A stretch of 64,000 bases of DNA, from the NCBI GenBank assembly GCA_039184335.1, contig JBCDBD010000014.1, positions 5,339-69,338 of the forward strand, written 5' to 3'. Below the pieces are notes generated by a model. That model searched no databases and had not been told where the DNA came from. It saw nothing but the letters and a program-made list of their open reading frames with translations. Shown one piece after another: positions 9,218 to 17,791 of this stretch; positions within the stretch are counted from its first letter, which is position 1, and each line of letters opens with the position of its first letter. The translations under genes were made by a program, and so were the position numbers. The stretch is from JBCDBD01 sp039184335. GTDB taxonomy: Bacteria; Bacteroidota; Bacteroidia; Flavobacteriales; Flavobacteriaceae.

Positions 9218-10555
9218 CTAAACCGTAGAAGGTGTCAGCCTTTGCCTTTTTATTGAAGTGTTGAAGAACATCAATAGCGTAATTATCGAAAAGATGATAG
9301 CACCGATAACGAAGACAAGGGTGCCCAATGATTCGAACAACAGGCCACCCAAAACCAATCCGAACATGCTTGCCATGCTTCCCATACTGTTACCGTAGCC
9401 TTGAATGGCACCCTGCTTTTTCTTGCTGCCCGTTCTTGAAAGCAACGCGAGAAAACTAGGCCACATCAATCCATTGCCTACCGAGAGGATCGTATTGGCC
9501 AAATACATCAGGACTACGCCTTGATATGAAAGCAAATAGAAACTCATCGCCAAAAGAAAAGATCCTATCAAAATCAATGCCTCATTACCTATTTTAGGCG
9601 ATAGACGAGCTAGAACCGGGCCTTGTACCATGACCATGATCACACTTGAGTAGGCCAGAAAAAAACCAAGTTCGGTCGGTGTCCACCCAAGAATGGTACT
9701 TGCATAAATGGGCAAACCGGCATAAAAAAGGCTAAAAGCCAGAAAGGTCAAAAAGTAAACAAGAAACAGCAAGGGAACACCCGGTTCTTTTAGAACGGTC
9801 TTCCAACTTTCTTTGTATTCGGCAGATGCTTCCGATTCCCCCTCGGTATAACAATCCCTATGCTCTACTTGAAAAAACCTTCGAAACGATTTCAGGTTCA
9901 GGTTACCGGTATCGATCACACAAGGATTACTTTCTTCCAGTCGCGTGCTAATGACAAAAATCGCAATGAGTGATATCAAGGCTGCCAGTATCAATGGCAA
10001 GGCCTCTTCAAGAAAGGTAGAAGCCAACAGTCCGGCCACGGCAGGACCCAAAACAAACCCTAGACTTGTCGAAGCTCCCATTTTTCCAAAATTGGCATTG
10101 CGATCTTGATCTGTAGAAATGTCTGAGAGATATGCATTGGCCACTGATACATTTCCACCTGTAAAACCATCAAAGATGCGGGCTATAAAAATAAGTGCCA
10201 ATGGCAGTGTCATGACATAACTTCCCGTAAGGTCGGTGTTTTGTTCCCACAGTGTTGTTGCAGGTAAGAGAAAAGCCAATAAAAAAAGCATCCAAGCCAA
10301 AAATGTGCCCAATTGGCTTATGACAAGCACCCGTTTTCTTCCTACCTTATCTGATAATTTTCCGAGGATGGGTGCCCCGATAAACTGAAAAAAAGGATAC
10401 ATTGCCCCTAAAATTCCATAAATAAATCCGTTGCCCCCAAAGTCGGTCACAATAAAGATCAAAATGGGAACAACGATACTGTACCCCAGAATTCCAATAA
10501 AATTCACCAGAAGGATAGGGAAAATTTTGGAGGGCACCCATTTTGAGAAATTCAT
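9218..10555 (-). CDS. Major facilitator superfamily drug-type exporter
   Basis: This 445-residue membrane protein has twelve likely transmembrane helices. The MFS motif A lies between helices 2 and 3 (LGKLSDKVGRKRV), and a polar loop with HRDCYTEGESEAS separates the two halves. The layout resembles TetA-type drug:proton antiporters; the substrate is not known. ATG 10555 is chosen because the longer frame opens with TTG at 10591, almost against the preceding stop. It is the last gene of the minus-strand efflux operon, so both MFS and RND export may be expressed together. Its stop faces the upstream FG-GAP gene with a 22-bp gap. Confidence 0.85.
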   Translation of the reverse strand: MNFSKWVPSKIFPILLVNFIGILGYSIVVPILIFIVTDFGGNGFIYGILGAMYPFFQFIGAPILGKLSDKVGRKRVLVISQLGTFLAWMLFLLAFLLPATTLWEQNTDLTGSYVMTLPLALIFIARIFDGFTGGNVSVANAYLSDISTDQDRNANFGKMGASTSLGFVLGPAVAGLLASTFLEEALPLILAALISLIAIFVISTRLEESNPCVIDTGNLNLKSFRRFFQVEHRDCYTEGESEASAEYKESWKTVLKEPGVPLLFLVYFLTFLAFSLFYAGLPIYASTILGWTPTELGFFLAYSSVIMVMVQGPVLARLSPKIGNEALILIGSFLLAMSFYLLSYQGVVLMYLANTILSVGNGLMWPSFLALLSRTGSKKKQGAIQGYGNSMGSMASMFGLVLGGLLFESLGTLVFVIGAIIFSIITLLMFFNTSIKRQRLTPSTV

Positions 10556-10592
10556 TGAGACCACAATTTGCTTACCTATAAAAATAAACAAT

Positions 10593-10775
10593 TTACTGCC
10601 CTAACCCAATGGCCTCAAATGCCAATAACACGTTATTCTGAAAACTGAAGCTTATTTGTATGGGATTACAGCAAATTTCACAATCTTCTATATAGGCCTG
10701 TTTGCTAATGGAGCTATCCAACAACATGGAGATTTCTTCCCAACAATACGGACATTGAAAAAAATGCTCATGCAT
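10593..10775 (-). CDS. Small CPxCG-type cysteine-rich protein
   Basis: The gene encodes 60 residues with two Cys pairs: FQCPYCWE at residues 7-14 and DCEICCNP near 32-39, a zinc-ribbon-like pattern seen in small Bacteroidota and proteobacterial CPXCG-motif proteins. It lies 13 bases after the tolC-like stop and about 37 bases before the MFS ATG, inside the efflux operon. It probably binds zinc. Its role is unknown; a regulatory or chaperone role for the efflux genes is only a guess. Confidence 0.75.
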   Translation of the reverse strand: MHEHFFQCPYCWEEISMLLDSSISKQAYIEDCEICCNPIQISFSFQNNVLLAFEAIGLGQ

Positions 10776-10788
10776 GGCCAGAAACTGT

Positions 10789-12177
10789 TCAAAATGCTAC
10801 GTTCAACAATTGCCCCGTAAGCTGCAGCAATTGCAATTCAGCCAACTTTGCATCGTACTTTGCCAAATTTTTATTGGTCTGTGCATTCAACAAGTTGATT
10901 TGGGCATCCCTGAACTCTATTGAGGTGATACGCCCCAATTGATACTGTTCCCTTGAACGGTCAAAGTTATTTTGGTTGGTGAGTACATTTTGTTCCTGTA
11001 TCTTATACACCTCTAAAAGGGTTTCATAGGTATCCAATGCGTTTAAGATATCACGGTCCACCTCTATTTTAATCTGTTTTTGTCGTATTTCTTGATTCTT
11101 ATAGGCAATCTTGGCATTTCGAACCCTAACATTGGTCGCACCCCCATCAAAAAGGTTCCAGCTCAAATTAGCACCAAGCCCTAAGGAATATGTCGTGTTG
11201 TTGGTGCCCGGAAAAAAAGCAGAGGCCGCACTTTGATTTAGGTTCCATCCATACGAGCCTGTTAGTCCAATCGTTGGCAGATATCCTGACTTGCTAATCT
11301 CGATATCGTAGGCATTGATCAAAACATTCTGTTCAGCCTGCAAAAGCGAAACGTTGTTTGCTTCTGATTGCCCGACATACGATTCAATCTGTAGCGTGGG
11401 TAAAAAAGCCACTACGGTATCAACAACAAAACTTTCGTTGAGATCTTGATTGAGCACAACGTTTAAATCACGTTTGGCATTGGCCAATTCTTGCTGTGTC
11501 CGTAATAGATTGACACTGTCATTGGTCTCATCGACTTGGGCATTGAGAATATCGAGTTTTGTATTTTGTCCGTATTCAAATGCATATGTCGCCCGTTTGA
11601 CCCTTTCTTTAGATATTTCAAGGGCCTGATGCTGTACATTCTCATTTTCTGTAAGTCTGGCGACCTCAAAATAAATACTGAACAACTGCACTATGGTATT
11701 TTCAATGGTCTCCCGGGCCTGTAATTGGCTCAACTGGTATTGTTCTTTCAATGTTTTATAGTTATAGCGTCGGCCAAGGCCATCGAAGAGGGTATAGTTC
11801 AATGTCAGACCGGCGTTATACAATTGGCTTTCTGCCTTATCAATTTCAACATCGGCCCTGGGCACGGTATTTCCATCGCCGTCAACAATGGGCTCACCGG
11901 TACTATCTACTTGAAACTGTCCCGGAAATTCAATGGTACTGTCATCCCTGCCATAACTGGCACCTGCATTACCCGCCAATGTGGGTAAGTAACCAGAGTT
12001 CAAAATGCTTTTGTTGTTCTCTGCAATCACTACCTGGTTTTTGGCAACTTCTATATCAAAGTTGTTCTCTAAGACCAAAGCTATGGCCCTCTCTTTGGTA
12101 AGCTGGGCTTCTTGGGCTGAAACAGTTTTAAGAAATAACAGTAAAAAAAGAGGGAGAATTCGATGTATGCTTCTCAT
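10789..12177 (-). CDS. TolC-family outer-membrane efflux protein
   Basis: The protein has 462 residues with a cleavable signal peptide (LLLFLKTVSAQ). It shows the two-fold repeated, coiled-coil-rich TolC pattern, with long Gln/Asn-rich helices such as REQYQLGRITSIEFRDAQ near the C-terminus. It should form the trimeric outer-membrane channel for the RND pump encoded just upstream. Its ATG overlaps the RND stop by four bases (ATGA, 12174-12177), which indicates translational coupling. The order adaptor, pump, channel is standard for a tripartite efflux operon. Confidence 0.93.
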   Translation of the reverse strand: MRSIHRILPLFLLLFLKTVSAQEAQLTKERAIALVLENNFDIEVAKNQVVIAENNKSILNSGYLPTLAGNAGASYGRDDSTIEFPGQFQVDSTGEPIVDGDGNTVPRADVEIDKAESQLYNAGLTLNYTLFDGLGRRYNYKTLKEQYQLSQLQARETIENTIVQLFSIYFEVARLTENENVQHQALEISKERVKRATYAFEYGQNTKLDILNAQVDETNDSVNLLRTQQELANAKRDLNVVLNQDLNESFVVDTVVAFLPTLQIESYVGQSEANNVSLLQAEQNVLINAYDIEISKSGYLPTIGLTGSYGWNLNQSAASAFFPGTNNTTYSLGLGANLSWNLFDGGATNVRVRNAKIAYKNQEIRQKQIKIEVDRDILNALDTYETLLEVYKIQEQNVLTNQNNFDRSREQYQLGRITSIEFRDAQINLLNAQTNKNLAKYDAKLAELQLLQLTGQLLNVAF

Positions 12178-15100
12178 TGTTCAATACCTTCTAGTACTTT
12201 ATGGTCTTCTATTTGGGGTTGAATACCGACTTGTTTACCATTGGGGTTTTGGGTTACTTCTGCCATATGATTTTCTTCATGCTGTTCCTTGATTGCCCTC
12301 TCCACCTCTTCTTTTGAAATTTTGTCACCTGTCTTCAACCACTTTGAAAACACTTTTACGTTATTGTTGAAGGATAGGAACAAAGGAAGCATCAATAAGG
12401 TCAGTACCGTGGCAAAACCTATTCCATAAGCGATTGCTATAGCCATGGGCTTTAAAAACTGGGCTTGGCGGCTTTTCTCCAACAATAGGGGGGCAAGACC
12501 CGCAATAGTAGTGATCGAAGTCAAGAAAATTGCTCTAAAACGGGAACGCCCTGCCTCATATATGGCTTCATCGAATTTCATTCCCAATCTCAGGTTGGCA
12601 TTAAATTTTCCGATAAGTACGAGACCGTCATTCACCATAATGCCTATCAGGGCAATAATACCCAACATGGAAAGGATATTAATGGGAAAACCATGTATCC
12701 AATGGCCCCAACCCACTGCCGTGAGACTAAAGGGCACCAACAGCAGCAACAATAGCGGTTGACTGAAACTTCTAAAGGTAAATGCAATGGTCACATAAAT
12801 CAGAAACAACACAGTCAGGCCGACAAACTGCAACGAGTCGATCAACTTGTTTGCTTCCCTATTCTGTCCTTCATAAGATGCTGTTACCGTCGGATATTTA
12901 GATTGTATCTCGGGCATGATGTCGCTCTTGATCCACGACATGATATCGGTAGCACTGGTCGTCTCAGGGTCTTTGAGGTCTGAGGAAATCTGTATTTCAC
13001 GCTGCCCATCTAAATGGTTGATGGCAACATCGCCACGCTCAATGGTATAATTGGCGATTTCATTAAGGGGAATACGATCTCCGTTTGGGGTGGCAATACG
13101 CATTTCATCCAAATCTATTATGGATGACCTGTCTTTTCTATCGTAGCGTACCCAAACCTTTATCTCGTCTTGCCCTCTTTGAAACCGCTGTGCCTGCGTA
13201 CCAAAAAAGCCAGCGCGTACCTGGTTCATCACCGATCTTAGGTCTAACCCCAAGAGATATGCATTTTCCTTAAGTTCCAATCTGATTTCCTTAATGCCCG
13301 CTGGATCGTTATCAGCAACATCCTTGAGCAGTGCATTGTTTTGCATGGCTGCTTTCAGTTCTTCTTTGGCAGATTTCAACTGGGGTATATTATTGCCCAA
13401 TAGGGATACCGATACAGGGTCACCCCCAAAATTACCCCCAGAACCGTAAATTAAGCTTTCAACCCCAATTACGGGACCCACTAGCGCTCTAAGTCGCCGG
13501 GTGACCAAATCTGCACGGATTTCATCCGGACGTTCCTCGCCCGGCAAAAGATTGATGACCAATGTGGCTGCAGATGAACCTGGGCCCACATTTTTAATCA
13601 TGTTCTCAAACAACATCTTATCTGTTCCTTCCAGATATTCATCGGTCAACTCTTTATTCACCACCTTGGCCTTGTCCTGAATCATTGTGATGATGGAATC
13701 GGTCACTTTTTCATTGGTCCCGTTCGGCATTAACAATTCAACAGCGATACGGTCACTGGCAATTCTTGGAAAAAAAGATGTTCTTATGACTCCCCCACCG
13801 ATCGATCCGAGTGTCAGCAACAACATCATGAAAAAAATCGAAAAGGCCAACACCTTGTACCTTAAGGTGAAACGTAAGGCCGGACTATAAAGGTTATCCC
13901 GCATCCAAACCATGATCTGGTCACCGATCTTGTTGACCTTGCGAAGTTTTGAAAATACGCTGGCCATTCCTTTCTTAGGAACATCGGTTTGCAGACGCAG
14001 TGCCTTGGAATGGGCCAAGTGGGCCGGCAATATGATCAGGGCCTCTACCAATGAGACCACAAGGGTAAGAATGACGATTACTGAAACCTCGGCGAAAAAC
14101 TCGCCAATACGACCATCTAAAAACAAAAAAATCGAAAAGGCCAGTATGGTCGTGACAATGGCAGAAACAATAGGCGGTATAACTTCCATAGTACCATCTA
14201 TAGCCGCTTGAACCGGATTTTTACCCTTTTCGTAATGTTGGTAAATGTTTTCTGCGATCACGATACCGTCATCTACCAGAATACCAATAACAATGATCAT
14301 TCCGAACAGTGACAGTACATTGATGGTCACATTGACCATCGGTGCAAACACAAACATTCCCAAAAAGGCGACAGGAAGACCGAATGCTACCCAGAATGCC
14401 AATCTGGTATTCAAAAACAATGACAGAAAAATAAGCACCAAGAGCATTCCCATAATCGCATTTTCAGTAAGCAATTCGGTACGTTGGGTCAATGTGATCG
14501 AGAGGTCGCTGACCACACTCAGTTGTACATTGTTATACTTTTCATTGAAATCGTCGACATACTCCTTTACATTTTCGGCAGAACCGATCAAATCTTCAGT
14601 ATTTGTGCTGGTAATGGTCACACTGACGGCCAAATCTTCATTAAAATATGCTGCATTCGGTGTTTCTGAAAAACGATCTCGGATTGTGGCCACATCTTTC
14701 AACCGTACCGCCCTACCGGAGGCATCTGCCCTGACAATGAGATTGGAAAGCTCATCTCCATAGTACGACCTATTGTTGGCCCGAATCAAATATTCTTCTG
14801 TACGTGTTTTGATATTTCCGCCTGTAATCAAGATATTGGCATTGGCCACCGCCCGTGATACTTCATCAAACGACATCTTATAGGCCAATAGGTTGTTTTC
14901 GTTGACGGCTATCTCAATCTCTTCATCAGGATATCCTGAAAAACTGATCTGGGAAATACCGTCAATGGCCCTCAAATCATTTTCAATCTGTCTGCCAATT
15001 TGTTTCAAGGTTGCCAAAGAAACGTTTTCACCACTGATGGCAAAACTTATGGTCTGTCTAACGGCATCTAATTTAGAGACCACTAAAGGCTCCATCTCAG

Positions 15101-15461
15101 CCGGAAAGGTTGGTACACGGTCTACTGCATTTTTCACTTCGAGGAGCATGAAATCAATATCCCTTCCTTTTTCAATTTCTACGTTGATGGTACCATTGTT
15201 CTCGTTGGAAGTAGAGGTGACCCTTTCTACCCCCTGAAGCCCTTTTAAGTTGTCTTCTATCTTCAATACAATACCTTCTTCAATCTCTTGCGGGGAAGCA
15301 CCGGGATACTTAATGTTGATGGCGATGTTCTTGGAATCGGATAAAGGAAAAAAGGAAGATTTTAGTGAGAGTGCACCGACAATACCAAAAACGAAAAATG
15401 CTATGATAATGACGTTGACGGCAACCTCATACTTAATAAAATAGGCAATGATTTTTCTCAT
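12174..15461 (-). CDS. RND-family inner-membrane efflux pump (AcrB/HAE type)
   Basis: The protein has 1095 residues with the RND layout of two sets of transmembrane helices and two large periplasmic loops. The first helix is followed by SSFFPLSDSKNIAINIKYPG. Helix 4 carries the proton-relay acids in IGILVDDGIVIAENIY, and a second VNDGLVLIGKFN copy appears in the C-terminal half. This fits a proton-driven drug or hydrophobic-compound exporter rather than a heavy-metal pump, though substrates are not predictable. It overlaps the adaptor gene (15458-15461) and the TolC gene by four bases each. The C-terminal tail (about 60 residues after the last helix) is charged and probably cytoplasmic. Confidence 0.95.
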   Translation of the reverse strand: MRKIIAYFIKYEVAVNVIIIAFFVFGIVGALSLKSSFFPLSDSKNIAINIKYPGASPQEIEEGIVLKIEDNLKGLQGVERVTSTSNENNGTINVEIEKGRDIDFMLLEVKNAVDRVPTFPAEMEPLVVSKLDAVRQTISFAISGENVSLATLKQIGRQIENDLRAIDGISQISFSGYPDEEIEIAVNENNLLAYKMSFDEVSRAVANANILITGGNIKTRTEEYLIRANNRSYYGDELSNLIVRADASGRAVRLKDVATIRDRFSETPNAAYFNEDLAVSVTITSTNTEDLIGSAENVKEYVDDFNEKYNNVQLSVVSDLSITLTQRTELLTENAIMGMLLVLIFLSLFLNTRLAFWVAFGLPVAFLGMFVFAPMVNVTINVLSLFGMIIVIGILVDDGIVIAENIYQHYEKGKNPVQAAIDGTMEVIPPIVSAIVTTILAFSIFLFLDGRIGEFFAEVSVIVILTLVVSLVEALIILPAHLAHSKALRLQTDVPKKGMASVFSKLRKVNKIGDQIMVWMRDNLYSPALRFTLRYKVLAFSIFFMMLLLTLGSIGGGVIRTSFFPRIASDRIAVELLMPNGTNEKVTDSIITMIQDKAKVVNKELTDEYLEGTDKMLFENMIKNVGPGSSAATLVINLLPGEERPDEIRADLVTRRLRALVGPVIGVESLIYGSGGNFGGDPVSVSLLGNNIPQLKSAKEELKAAMQNNALLKDVADNDPAGIKEIRLELKENAYLLGLDLRSVMNQVRAGFFGTQAQRFQRGQDEIKVWVRYDRKDRSSIIDLDEMRIATPNGDRIPLNEIANYTIERGDVAINHLDGQREIQISSDLKDPETTSATDIMSWIKSDIMPEIQSKYPTVTASYEGQNREANKLIDSLQFVGLTVLFLIYVTIAFTFRSFSQPLLLLLLVPFSLTAVGWGHWIHGFPINILSMLGIIALIGIMVNDGLVLIGKFNANLRLGMKFDEAIYEAGRSRFRAIFLTSITTIAGLAPLLLEKSRQAQFLKPMAIAIAYGIGFATVLTLLMLPLFLSFNNNVKVFSKWLKTGDKISKEEVERAIKEQHEENHMAEVTQNPNGKQVGIQPQIEDHKVLEGIEQ

Positions 15462-16597
15462 GATTTGGTCTTGTTCGTCGCTGTAGCACCAAAGACTTTT
15501 ACCAACATTCCGGCATAGGCCCCCACCAAAGGTTTGGACACAATGGTCTGCCCATTAGGAATGTTTTTTAAAACAACGGTCTTATCGGAAAAATATACTG
15601 GGGTCACATCGATGATATCAAGAACAGAATCCCTCACCACGAAAATTTTATCCCCTTCAAGCAGCAATGAGCGATCTACCTCAATAGCATCCTGTTCGTT
15701 CTTTGCATCTAGATTGGCTTCTAGATATTGTCCTTCTTTTAAACTGTTGTCCTGTACTTCAATAAATGCCGTAATGGTCTGTGAAGCTTGATCTACCCTT
15801 CCATTGATCCGTGCCACCTTTCCCATAAAGGTTTTGGTCTTATCTAAATTCTCGAGTTCAACCTGTTCCCCCACCTTTAAAAAATCGCCATAGGTCTTAC
15901 TTATGGCCACTTCGAGTTCGTATGAATCGGTATTGATAAACTCCCCCAACTTTTGCCCAGCACGGATCAATGTACCCTCGGTAACCAGGGCCTCGGCCAA
16001 AATTCCGTTAAAAGGGGCTGCAATGGTATATTTTGAAAGGCGCTGTTCTAAATTTTTAACATTGTAGTAGTTGGTCAAGATTCCACGACCAGAAATGAAG
16101 TATTTTTCTTTTTCAGAGGTAATCTCAGGTAGGGATGGTGTAGAGCGATCCAAATCAAAACTGGTAAGGTATGTTTGCCATTTTGAAAAACTATCGGGAT
16201 AATCCAATCTCAAATCGGGCATTATGGAAGTAATCAGGTTGTAAAGGTTACTTTTTGCAGATTGCACACTGGCATAGTATTCATCGGCATCGATACGTAT
16301 GAGCGTTTGACCCTTACCATACTGTTGACCGGTTTTAAAAAGCTTGGCACCTGACCTAAAGACCCCTTGCACCTCTGAAAACAGCTCTACCCTGTTTTTG
16401 GCAACCAAATTTCCATTTGCCGGAACTACAATCGGAATCACACCGTTGACCACAGTATCTACAAAAACGGTCTTTATCACTTTTTCTGGCCTTGGCCTTC
16501 TGTCATCTTTACTGTTGGCAATGAGCCTTGCCGCCAAGAAAGACGCCCCGATTATTGATAGACCAAGAATAATCGAAAGAATTACTTTTCGCATCAA
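15458..16597 (-). CDS. HlyD-family periplasmic adaptor of the RND efflux pump
   Basis: This 379-residue protein has an N-terminal membrane anchor (ILSIILGLSIIGASFLA). The biotinyl/lipoyl-like half-motifs (NRVELFSEVQGVF; FNGILAEALVTEGTLIRAGQ) flank a helical hairpin, and a beta-barrel and membrane-proximal region follow. It should bridge the RND pump and TolC channel encoded downstream. It is the first gene of the operon, and an exact TAnnTTTG element lies 24-31 bases upstream of its start. The two adjacent Met codons leave the start uncertain by one residue. Confidence 0.93.
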   Translation of the reverse strand: MMRKVILSIILGLSIIGASFLAARLIANSKDDRRPRPEKVIKTVFVDTVVNGVIPIVVPANGNLVAKNRVELFSEVQGVFRSGAKLFKTGQQYGKGQTLIRIDADEYYASVQSAKSNLYNLITSIMPDLRLDYPDSFSKWQTYLTSFDLDRSTPSLPEITSEKEKYFISGRGILTNYYNVKNLEQRLSKYTIAAPFNGILAEALVTEGTLIRAGQKLGEFINTDSYELEVAISKTYGDFLKVGEQVELENLDKTKTFMGKVARINGRVDQASQTITAFIEVQDNSLKEGQYLEANLDAKNEQDAIEVDRSLLLEGDKIFVVRDSVLDIIDVTPVYFSDKTVVLKNIPNGQTIVSKPLVGAYAGMLVKVFGATATNKTKS

Positions 16598-16620
16598 TAC
16601 TGTGGTAAATTGATTTTCTG

Positions 16621-16628
16621 CAAATCTA
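16621..16628 (-). promoter_or_regulatory. Candidate -7 element for the efflux operon
   Basis: On the minus strand TAGATTTG matches the Bacteroidota -7 consensus TAnnTTTG exactly and sits 24-31 bases upstream of the HlyD start. The upstream -33 position reads TTTAAC, an imperfect TTTG. An exact match of this length can arise by chance in AT-rich DNA, so support is moderate. Confidence 0.45.
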
Positions 16629-16696
16629 TCGTCTAGATGGGCTGTAGCAGGTTAAATATTTCATAAATGTTTCTGTTTTTCAACCCATCACAGCAC

Positions 16697-16724
16697 AAAA
16701 AAGGGGACACAAAATTGCATCCCC
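16697..16724 (-). terminator. Rho-independent terminator after the LRR gene
   Basis: On the minus strand GGGGATGCA, loop ATTT, TGTGTCCCC pair over nine positions (two G-U pairs) and are followed by six T. The hairpin lies about 27 bases beyond the LRR gene stop (16752) and separates that gene from the efflux operon promoter. Confidence 0.8.
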
Positions 16725-16751
16725 AAACCAAACAAACTAAAGTATGACTAA

Positions 16752-17639
16752 CTACTCATTATCGTCTTCATCTTCAAACTTTGTATCCGCCATGCGGGTG
16801 CGTTCGAAGTTGATGTGCTTAAATTTTGAATCATTCTGCTTATCATCGGTATCAAATACCAAGAATTGGTTCTTGTCCATTTCTTGCAGCCCTTTGAAAG
16901 AGTTGAAACGATTGTTCTGTATCTGTAATATCTTAAGACTTGCCAGTTGGCCAAATTCAGTGGGTATTTCACCACCGAGTTGGTTATTCGCCAAGACCAG
17001 TTCCTTTAATTTTCCCAAGTTGCCCATTTCATTGGGGATGGTGCCCTCTAGACTGTTTTCAAAGAGGCCAAGTGCTTCTAGACTTGTAAGGTTGCCTATG
17101 GACTTTGGGATAGCTCCCTTTAAATTGTTGCTGGAAAGGTTCAGTATTCTTAAGTTTCGAATCCTTCCAAAACTGGATGGAATGGTTCCACTCAAAAAAT
17201 TGTTGAACATGGAGAATTCTTCCAACTTTTCAAGGTTCCCTATTTTTTCAGGAATGGTTCCTTTGATGCGGTTCATTTCCAATTTTAGCACCTTGAGCTT
17301 TTCAAGCTTTACCAAACCATTTGGCAAAACTCCTGTGATATGGTTAAAAGCCAAATTCAAATGGGTCAAATGTTTCAAGTTACCTATGCTCTCAGGAAGT
17401 TTGCCCCTAAGGTTATTGCCGAACAAATGAATACGCACCACATGGTTGTCTTTGAGTTCAACACCGTGCCAAGTATGTACCGGGGCATTCAGATCCCATG
17501 CATATTTCCAGTCTTTTCCATTGGTACTCCCATACAACTCAACCAATGCCTCTTTTTCACTTTTCGAAACATCAAAGGATGCAACTACTGGATTGGTCAG
17601 TAAGGCCAAGCAAAAACTTATGGTAATCACATTTTTCAT
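16752..17639 (-). CDS. Secreted plant-type leucine-rich-repeat protein
   Basis: The protein has 295 residues from ATG 17639. A signal peptide (FCLALLTNPVVAS) is followed by an N-cap region with WHGVEL, then about seven or eight 24-residue LRRs with the plant-type consensus LxGxIPxxIGNLxxL. Examples are NNLRGKLPESIGNLKHL, NFLSGTIPSSFGRIRNL and NSLEGTIPNEMGNLGKL. A short acidic tail follows (TKFEDEDDNE). It is probably periplasmic or surface-exposed and binds protein or glycan; no enzymatic domain or sorting domain is present. Two further in-frame ATGs upstream (17645, 17654) are possible starts, but 17639 gives the cleanest signal peptide. It is transcribed alone, ending in its own terminator. 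Confidence 0.85.
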   Translation of the reverse strand: MKNVITISFCLALLTNPVVASFDVSKSEKEALVELYGSTNGKDWKYAWDLNAPVHTWHGVELKDNHVVRIHLFGNNLRGKLPESIGNLKHLTHLNLAFNHITGVLPNGLVKLEKLKVLKLEMNRIKGTIPEKIGNLEKLEEFSMFNNFLSGTIPSSFGRIRNLRILNLSSNNLKGAIPKSIGNLTSLEALGLFENSLEGTIPNEMGNLGKLKELVLANNQLGGEIPTEFGQLASLKILQIQNNRFNSFKGLQEMDKNQFLVFDTDDKQNDSKFKHINFERTRMADTKFEDEDDNE

Positions 17640-17791
17640 TAGCATGGATAGCATTTTATAAGAATTTACCTACAAATAATCATTTTCTTACAAAAAGTTA
17701 CAAATTATATATGCAAAACCCTTTTGTTTTGTTGTGAACTGGCTTAGAGTTGTGGTTTGGCAGTGTAAGGGTTTAAATTTTTGTAAGAAAT

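Noticed and set aside
14245..14763. Long antisense frame within the RND gene
   Set aside because: A codon-bias shadow of the real gene; no recognisable protein features.
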